Shown here: positions 5,937 through 9,989 of the stretch, in pieces | Layout of the letters: each line of letters opens with the position of its first letter | How positions within the stretch are numbered: position 1 is the stretch's first letter | Assembly: GCA_021815935.1 (NCBI GenBank) | Contig: JAKAZH010000054.1 | Location: forward strand, 1-9,989 | Direction of reading: 5' to 3' | Source: Actinomycetes bacterium | GTDB lineage: Bacteria > Actinomycetota > Acidimicrobiia > Acidimicrobiales > Palsa-688 | Length of the DNA stretch: 9,989 nucleotides | Made by a program: the position numbers and the translations under genes | Notes under the pieces: generated by a model | Told to the model about the DNA's origin: nothing | Databases searched by the model: none | What the model saw: only the letters and a program-made list of their open reading frames with translations

Positions 5937-6470
5937 CGAATAGTCGACAGCGGCGAATCGGCGTCGACGTCGCGAAGCCAGCCTCGATAGCAGCGACTCG
6001 CGTCTCGGTGCCTTAGCCCCGGCGCTTTCGGTAGATCGCTCCACTTTGGACCGGTTCAGCTCCGACGCGCCCAGGCGGTTGAGCTTGCGTCTCGCCTGGG
6101 TCATGATGAGCGTCCTGTCCGCGTTCCCGAGGCCGAAGAGCACACCCACGATCTCTCTCGCCTGCGCCGCCGCGACCTCCAGTCGCATCGCAGGCATACC
6201 CTCGGTAACCGTTGCCCGTAAGACCGTGAGCATCTCGACGCTGAGGGCGAGGCCGTCCCTCACCCCGTCGGTGGGGGTGAGGATGCCGTCGTGATACGCA
6301 GCGTAGATGCGCTGGATCTCCCGGCACAGGCCGAGACTGAAAGCGACGTCGTCCTCTTCGACCAATTTGAATCCGTGAGGTTCGACAATCGACGTTACGG
6401 TTCTGGGTTCGCTTAGCTGTAGCACGTCTTCCATCTCCGGGATCGTCTGAGCGTTAGTCGGCGACGACAC
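5931..6470 (-). CDS. Hypothetical protein, not recognised, 179 aa
   Basis: I do not recognise a family. The protein is soluble by eye, with no signal peptide or membrane span. It has an acidic, Thr/Pro-containing N-terminus (1-30), a helix-rich core (about 38-135) with GLCREIQRIYAAYHDGIL, DGLALSVEMLTVLRATV and MRLEVAAAQAREIVGVLFGLG, then a polar linker and a strongly basic tail (SLLSRLASRRRRR, near 160-172) that could bind nucleic acid or phospholipid head groups. The annotated start is GTG 6470-6468 without a good ribosome-binding site; AAGGA lies about 22 bases upstream. An ATG at codon 13 is another option. An in-frame ATT 18 bases before the GTG is correctly spaced from the AAGGA, but ATT starts are very rare. 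The gene is 42 bp after rsfS, so it may be the last gene of the nadD operon. It ends TAG inside the first 13-bp repeat. Confidence 0.7.
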   Translation of the reverse strand: MSSPTNAQTIPEMEDVLQLSEPRTVTSIVEPHGFKLVEEDDVAFSLGLCREIQRIYAAYHDGILTPTDGVRDGLALSVEMLTVLRATVTEGMPAMRLEVAAAQAREIVGVLFGLGNADRTLIMTQARRKLNRLGASELNRSKVERSTESAGAKAPRRESLLSRLASRRRRRFAAVDYSM

Positions 6471-6512
6471 GACCGTGGTCCGTCGAATACCGTCCTTCTT
6501 GATGTTCGGCTT

Positions 6513-6923
6513 TTACAGCCCGATTCTTGAGTTTGCCGGGTCCGCAGCGGCCCACTCCCAGGCGTCGCCGTCGGACCACAGACCGTCGAGCCTGTAGAAG
6601 TCACGCGCCTCGCCAAGCATGGCGTGTACTACGAAGTCACCGTAGTCCATGAGAACCCATCTTGCATCGCTAAGTCCTTCGATGTAGCGCGGAGCGATGC
6701 CGCCTGCTGCCTTCATTTTCAGCTCGACCGCTTCTGTGATCGTCCGAACCTGGCGGGAGCTCGTCGCGCTGGTGATGACGAAGGCGTCAGTTATCCCAAG
6801 GGACGCCCCCACACCCAGGATGACCGTGTCTTCGCCCCCCTTGTCGAAGCATGCCCTGGCCGCCTCGACACAAAGCTCCCGAATCGTCGGGGCGTCCGCC
6901 CGGCCGGCGGTCGTGGAACTCAC
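6513..6923 (-). CDS. rsfS: Ribosomal silencing factor RsfS
   Basis: RsfS (RsfA/Iojap family) binds ribosomal protein L14 (uL14) on the large subunit and blocks joining of the 30S and 50S subunits when nutrients run low. The 136-residue protein has the family core: ITDAFVITSATSSRQVRTITEAVE (about 44-67), then RYIEGLSDARWVLMDYGDFVVHAML (80-103), RDFYRLDGLW (107-116), and a short tail. The start GTG (6923-6921) overlaps the TGA of the small membrane-protein gene (GTGA), so the two are coupled. The open frame extends to 7112, but that sequence shadows the upstream gene. nadD followed closely by rsfS is a widespread conserved order in bacteria, which supports both calls. The stop is TAA at 6515-6513. 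Confidence 0.94.
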   Translation of the reverse strand: MSSTTAGRADAPTIRELCVEAARACFDKGGEDTVILGVGASLGITDAFVITSATSSRQVRTITEAVELKMKAAGGIAPRYIEGLSDARWVLMDYGDFVVHAMLGEARDFYRLDGLWSDGDAWEWAAADPANSRIGL

Positions 6924-7198
6924 AGGTTCTCGCCGGCTAGGGCGACTTCGACGCCCGACACTGCGATCGCGTGGGCGCTCGGCGAGGGAAGTGCAGCCGA
7001 GCTCCCCGGGTTGTCGAGCCACTGCCGGCCCAGAATCACCACAGTCGCGAACAGTAGAGCGGTAAGGATTGTCACTACCACCATCACTTCCCTGAACCGG
7101 CGCCGCCGCCACCTGAGACGCTCCAACCGGCTGACAGCCACTGGTGCCCCGGCGTTACCCGGCCTGCTCGAGGTCGTAGCGCGATGGGCGGTCAGCAT
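6920..7198 (-). CDS. Small single-pass membrane protein between nadD and rsfS
   Basis: A 92-residue protein with a polar N-terminus, a very basic stretch (RLERLRWRRRRFR, 25-37), one hydrophobic helix (VMVVVTILTALLFATVVIL, 38-56), and a short Pro/Ser-rich tail ending VEVALAGENL. By the positive-inside rule the N-terminus faces the cytoplasm and about 35 residues lie outside. The start ATG 7198-7196 has GGAG four bases upstream and overlaps the nadD stop by seven bases. Its own stop TGA overlaps the rsfS start. Translation is thus coupled on both sides, which argues for a real gene despite its size. Other actinobacteria have LytR-CpsA-Psr or other envelope genes at this place; this product is too short to be one and shows no such domain. 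Function unknown. Confidence 0.72.
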   Translation of the reverse strand: MLTAHRATTSSRPGNAGAPVAVSRLERLRWRRRRFREVMVVVTILTALLFATVVILGRQWLDNPGSSAALPSPSAHAIAVSGVEVALAGENL

Positions 7199-7791
7199 TC
7201 GTCTCCACAATACAGTCCTCTGGCCCGGATCAGCTCGACGCCTCCGGCTGGTATCAGGTATTCGAGCGGCCGGCCGTGAAGAGCCCGCCGGCGCAGGTCG
7301 GTGCTGGAGATCTCGAGGTTGGGCACGCCTACGCTCTCGACGCGCCACCCCGAAGCCGAGAGGGAAACCGGGGGTGTCGAACCTGGCCTGTTGACGACTA
7401 CGAGCGTCGCCAGCTCCCGCAGGTCCTCCCAGCGCTCCCAGGTTTCGAGCGAGGATGCGACGTCCCATCCGACGATAAGAAAAAGCTGAGCTGTCGGATC
7501 GGCCAGGGCCAGCTCCTTGAGGGTGTCCACCGTGTAGGAAAGACCGCCCCGATCGATCTCCATTCGACCCGCTTCGAGACCTTCGACGTCTTCGACGCAG
7601 GCTTGCACCAGGGCCAGGCGATCGAGAGCCGGACTCAGCTGTCTAGCCCCGACCTTCTGCCACGGTTCGTTTGCGACCATCAGGATGACCCGGTGCAGAC
7701 CGAGCGTGTAGCGACAGTTGACCGCCGCTACGAGATGGCCCACGTGGATCGGGTCGAAGGTTCCCCCGAACACTCCGATTCGCTCGACCAT
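7192..7791 (-). CDS. nadD: Nicotinate-nucleotide adenylyltransferase
   Basis: NadD joins nicotinate mononucleotide and ATP to make nicotinate adenine dinucleotide, the step before NAD synthetase. The 199-residue protein carries the nucleotidyltransferase signature GGTFDPIHVGHL (9-20, with H16 and H19 of the HxGH motif), the PWQK segment (43-46) usual in actinobacterial members, LSYTVDTLKEL (85-94), and ISSTDLRRR (161-169), the ISSTxIR motif that contacts ATP. Length is normal for the family. The start ATG (7791-7789) begins the conserved sequence directly; the open frame upstream to 7914 overlaps the divergent DAHP synthase gene and is not coding. The stop TGA 7194-7192 overlaps the next gene. 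It heads the nadD - membrane protein - rsfS cluster. No Shine-Dalgarno is visible, and a promoter nine bases upstream gives at most a two- or three-base leader. Confidence 0.95.
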   Translation of the reverse strand: MVERIGVFGGTFDPIHVGHLVAAVNCRYTLGLHRVILMVANEPWQKVGARQLSPALDRLALVQACVEDVEGLEAGRMEIDRGGLSYTVDTLKELALADPTAQLFLIVGWDVASSLETWERWEDLRELATLVVVNRPGSTPPVSLSASGWRVESVGVPNLEISSTDLRRRALHGRPLEYLIPAGGVELIRARGLYCGDEC

Positions 7792-7800
7792 TGCTGCTGC

Positions 7801-7830
7801 ACTGTAATGCCGGGAGCTTCGCATTGATAA
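7801..7830 (-). promoter_or_regulatory. Candidate nadD operon promoter
   Basis: On the minus strand TTATCA (7830-7825) is spaced 18 bp from TACAGT (7806-7801), a TANNNT -10. The start codon lies nine bases further on. The -35 overlaps the -35 of the divergent DAHP synthase promoter almost completely. Confidence 0.42.
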
Positions 7831-7852
7831 GCACCCCGATTTGGGCCAATCT
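7824..7852 (+). promoter_or_regulatory. Candidate leaderless promoter of the DAHP synthase gene
   Basis: TTGATA (7824-7829, one mismatch to consensus), a 17-bp spacer and CAATCT (7847-7852, A2 and T6 conserved) lie seven bases before the ATG at 7860. Transcription would therefore begin at the start codon. GGTGG in the same interval is a weak alternative ribosome-binding site, but it sits too close to the ATG. Confidence 0.45.
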
Positions 7853-7859
7853 GGTGGAC

Positions 7860-9206
7860 ATGCGCAGTTCATCGTCGTGGAATCCGGGCAGCTGGAAGAC
7901 CCGCTCGGCGGCACAACAGCCGGACTGGCCGGACGCCTTCGCCCTGGAGCGATCGCTCAAAGTGCTGGCCGGCCTTCCGCCGCTCGTCTTCGCAGGCGAA
8001 GCGCGCAGCCTGTCGTCGGGAATTGCGGAAGTGGCAGCCGGGCGGGCCTTCCTGCTGCAGGCCGGCGATTGCGCCGAGTCGTTCAACGACTTCACCGCAG
8101 ACAGCATCCGCGACAAGCTCCGGGTGATCCTTCAGATGGCGGCGATCCTGACCTACGGGGCGGGCGTTCCCGTAGTGAAAGTCGGACGCATAGCCGGCCA
8201 GTTCGCGAAGCCGAGGAGCGCCCCCACGGAGATAGTCGACGGCCGGGAGATACCGAGCTTCCGTGGACATCTCGTCAACGACGACGCCCCGACCCTCGAA
8301 GCACGCCTGCCCGATCCTACGAGACTCCTCGACGCCTACAACCAGTCGGCTTCGACACTCAACCTGCTTCGCGCGTTCGCAAAAGGAGGTTTCGCAGACC
8401 TCTCCCAGGTCCACACGTGGAACCGGGAGTTCGTCGCGCAGAGCCCAGGCGGGCAACGCTACGAGACCCTCGCCTCGGAGATCGAGCGGGCGTTGCGCTT
8501 CATGAGGGCGTGCGGAGTCGATCTCTCGGCGAGCGCGCTTCGCGAGGTGGACTTCTGGACGAGCCACGAGGCGCTCATCCTCGGCTTCGAAGAAGCCATG
8601 ACGCGCATGGACTCACTCACCGGCGACTGGTACGACACTTCGGCGCACCTCCTGTGGGTCGGCGAGCGAACCCGTGACATCGACGGGGCCCACCTGGAGT
8701 TCCTCTCAGGTATCTCAAATCCGGTCGCTGCGAAGATCGGACCGACGGCCTCCCCGGCGGAGGTGGTGGAGCTGTGCGACAAACTCGATCCGAATCGTGT
8801 CCCAGGTCGCCTCGTCCTTATCACGAGGATGGGCGCCGGCAAGGTCGCCGGACGCCTGCCCGCGCTGATCGACGCCGTGCGGACCGCCGGACATCCCGTT
8901 GCGTGGACGTGCGACCCGATGCACGGGAACACCTTCGTCGGCTCGGGAGGACGCAAGACCAGGCATCTCGACCACATAATGGGAGAGATCGGCGAATTCT
9001 TCGATGCCTGCCGCCGCGAAGGAACATGGCCGGGCGGGGTCCACATCGAGCTCACCGGGGACGACGTGACAGAGTGCCTCGGAGGCACCGAAGAGGTGTT
9101 CGAGGACCAACTGGAGCTGCGCTACACCACCACCTGCGACCCTCGTCTCAACGGAGGGCAGTCGCTCGATCTCGCCTTCCAGGTCGCCGAGCTCCTCCGG
9201 AGGTAG
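7860..9206 (+). CDS. aroG: Type II 3-deoxy-7-phosphoheptulonate (DAHP) synthase
   Basis: This enzyme condenses phosphoenolpyruvate and erythrose 4-phosphate to DAHP, the entry step of the shikimate pathway to aromatic amino acids. The 448-residue protein shows the type II signatures in order: WNPGSWKT (7-14), PPLVFAGEA, FLLQAGDCAESF (64-75), VKVGRIAGQFAKPRS (106-120), WVGERTR, ISNPVAAKIGP (285-295), ITRMGAGKV, CDPMHGNTF (351-359), HIELTGDDVTECLGG and TCDPRLNGGQS. The metal ligands C71, H355, E397 and D427 are all present, equivalent to those of M. tuberculosis AroG. The start ATG at 7860 matches the usual start just ahead of W7. The open frame back to 7791 would run over the nadD start. The length is close to the mycobacterial enzyme (462). 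Some type II relatives serve phenazine or antibiotic clusters, but no such genes are near, so the biosynthetic role is preferred. Confidence 0.96.
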   Translation: MRSSSSWNPGSWKTRSAAQQPDWPDAFALERSLKVLAGLPPLVFAGEARSLSSGIAEVAAGRAFLLQAGDCAESFNDFTADSIRDKLRVILQMAAILTYGAGVPVVKVGRIAGQFAKPRSAPTEIVDGREIPSFRGHLVNDDAPTLEARLPDPTRLLDAYNQSASTLNLLRAFAKGGFADLSQVHTWNREFVAQSPGGQRYETLASEIERALRFMRACGVDLSASALREVDFWTSHEALILGFEEAMTRMDSLTGDWYDTSAHLLWVGERTRDIDGAHLEFLSGISNPVAAKIGPTASPAEVVELCDKLDPNRVPGRLVLITRMGAGKVAGRLPALIDAVRTAGHPVAWTCDPMHGNTFVGSGGRKTRHLDHIMGEIGEFFDACRREGTWPGGVHIELTGDDVTECLGGTEEVFEDQLELRYTTTCDPRLNGGQSLDLAFQVAELLRR

Positions 9207-9226
9207 CTCACCCAGTCGCTCAAGAT

Positions 9227-9253
9227 AATTGTTGATGATTTAGATCAACTATT
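9227..9253. promoter_or_regulatory. AT-rich inverted repeat over the reductase promoter, candidate operator
   Basis: GTTGAT (9231-9236) and ATCAAC (9244-9249) form a perfect 6-bp dyad with a 7-bp spacer. The symmetry continues outward after one mismatched pair (9230/9250) through AAT (9227-9229) and ATT (9251-9253). It covers the -35 and spacer of the promoter, where a repressor would act. The half-sites look like FNR/CRP ones, but the spacing does not fit that family. Confidence 0.55.
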
Positions 9254-9261
9254 GCTAGATT
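9232..9261 (+). promoter_or_regulatory. Candidate leaderless promoter of the nitrite/sulfite reductase gene
   Basis: TTGATG (9232-9237), an 18-bp spacer, and an extended -10 TGC-TAGATT (hexamer 9256-9261) lie exactly six bases before the GTG at 9268. No Shine-Dalgarno is present, so the mRNA probably begins at the start codon. The whole 9207-9267 gap is AT-rich compared with its surroundings and holds no gene and no clear terminator for the DAHP synthase. Confidence 0.55.
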
Positions 9262-9267
9262 GGGCTT

Positions 9268-9989
9268 GTGGAGCTACGAACGATCGACCCTGAGCTGGAA
9301 GCCGACATCGCGAAATTCGAGGTCCTCCTCGAAGCACATCTCGCCGGAACGGTCGACGAGGACGCTTTCCGGGTGTTCCGCCTCAACAACGGCGTCTACG
9401 GTCAACGCCAGGGCGGCCACAATCAGATGGTCCGCCTCAAACTCCCCTATGGCAGTGTCACCCCGGAGCAGCTCGAGCGCCTCGCGGACGTCTCCGAGCG
9501 ATACAGCCGGGGCTGGGGGCATATCACGACCCGCCAGAACATCCAGTTCCACTTCGTCCAACTCGAGAAGGTCCCCCAGATGCTGAGGGATCTCGCCGAG
9601 GTCGGACTCACCTCCCGTGAGGCGTGCGGTGACACCGTGCGCAACGTGATGGGATGCCACCTCGCCGGGGCCTGCCCCTACGAGGTGCTCGACATCAGTC
9701 CGTGGGCCGAGGCCACGTTCAGGTACTTCCTGCACCATCCGTACGGCCAGCGGCTACCCCGCAAGTTCAAGATCAACTTCTCAGGTTGCGCCACCGACTG
9801 CGGCCAAGCGATGTTCAACGATGTCGGCGTCGTCGCGGTCGCCCGCCCGAAGTCGGACGGGACGCTCGAACCCGGCTTCCGGGTCTTTGTGGCGGGCGGG
9901 CTCGGAGCGAACCCGCACCCGGCCCAGGCACTCGAGGAGTTCACCGCCCGGGAGGATCTGCTCGCCACGATCGAAGCGGTGCTGCGCAC
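9268..9989 (+). CDS. Siroheme nitrite/sulfite reductase (5' part, runs off window)
   Basis: The GTG at 9268 opens a frame with no stop to the window end, giving 240 residues. The ferredoxin-like half-domain is clear: NNGVYGQRQGGHNQMVRLKLPYG (about 41-62), GHITTRQNIQFHFVQLE (84-100), then ACGDTVRNVMGCHLAGACPYEVLDI (119-143) and LPRKFKINFSGCATDCGQAMFNDVG (163-187). R125 and the K166/K168 pair match anion-binding residues of E. coli sulfite reductase. S172-V188 fits the NIR/SIR signature [STV]GC(x3)C(x6)[DE]. C130-x5-C136 and C174-x3-C178 together supply a complete 4Fe-4S/siroheme ligand set. The enzyme reduces nitrite to ammonia or sulfite to sulfide with six electrons, probably from ferredoxin; which substrate cannot be told from this part. 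The start is supported by the -10 six bases upstream. The 3' end and any partner genes lie outside the window. Confidence 0.93.
   Translation, partial: MELRTIDPELEADIAKFEVLLEAHLAGTVDEDAFRVFRLNNGVYGQRQGGHNQMVRLKLPYGSVTPEQLERLADVSERYSRGWGHITTRQNIQFHFVQLEKVPQMLRDLAEVGLTSREACGDTVRNVMGCHLAGACPYEVLDISPWAEATFRYFLHHPYGQRLPRKFKINFSGCATDCGQAMFNDVGVVAVARPKSDGTLEPGFRVFVAGGLGANPHPAQALEEFTAREDLLATIEAVLR

Noticed and set aside
7791..7859. Upstream extension of the DAHP synthase start
   Set aside because: It would start on a TTG overlapping the nadD start codon and cross both promoters. Family similarity begins after the ATG at 7860.
9232..9248. FNR/CRP-type site (TTGAT...ATCAA) before the reductase gene
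   Set aside because: The half-sites match, but they are 7 bp apart instead of the 4 bp FNR requires, so I keep it only as a generic palindrome.
9274..9738. 154-codon minus-strand frame at the window end
   Set aside because: It is antisense to the siroheme reductase, whose conserved motifs run through the whole interval.

Overview
The window is high-GC, tightly packed bacterial chromosome from an actinobacterium. The strongest lineage marker is a WhiB-family protein, a family confined to Actinomycetota and their phages. Supporting signs are a tandem pair of TrkA/Ceo-like NAD-binding proteins, a ChlI-like AAA ATPase next to a von Willebrand A (VWA) protein, a type II DAHP synthase, and several genes that appear to lack a Shine-Dalgarno sequence. 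A deep-branching group such as Acidimicrobiia is possible, but that is inference. I see no rRNA, tRNA, insertion sequence, prophage or CRISPR array. The gene content is mostly housekeeping.

Layout: (1) 1-540 (+): 3' part of a glutamate formiminotransferase-like gene, convergent with (2) a whiB gene ending at 574 (-). (3) 1036-2363 (-): two trkA-type genes with a GTGA overlap. (4) 2452-5873 (-): a ChlI/MoxR-like ATPase followed 8 bp later by a VWA protein, closed by a stem-loop and preceded by three perfect 13-bp tandem repeats at the promoter. (5) 5931-7791 (-): nadD, a small one-helix membrane protein, rsfS and an unrecognised 179-aa protein. The first three overlap at their stop/start codons and look like one operon. 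(6) 7860-9206 (+): class II DAHP synthase (first shikimate step), divergent from nadD across 68 bp with overlapping -35 elements. (7) 9268 to the end (+): N-terminal 240 residues of a siroheme nitrite/sulfite reductase, running off the window, with an AT-rich inverted repeat over its promoter.

The genes do not form one pathway. NadD (NAD synthesis), RsfS (ribosome dormancy), DAHP synthase, TrkA (potassium uptake control) and the reductase are separate core functions. The less explored parts are the ATPase-VWA pair, the 179-aa protein ending inside the repeat array, and the 92-aa membrane protein coupled between nadD and rsfS.

A recurring pattern is a TANNNT hexamer exactly six bases before the start codon, with no Shine-Dalgarno. 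It occurs at the first trkA, the ATPase gene and the reductase gene, with a close variant at the DAHP synthase, and suggests leaderless mRNAs. I found no convincing evidence of a wholly new multi-gene system.
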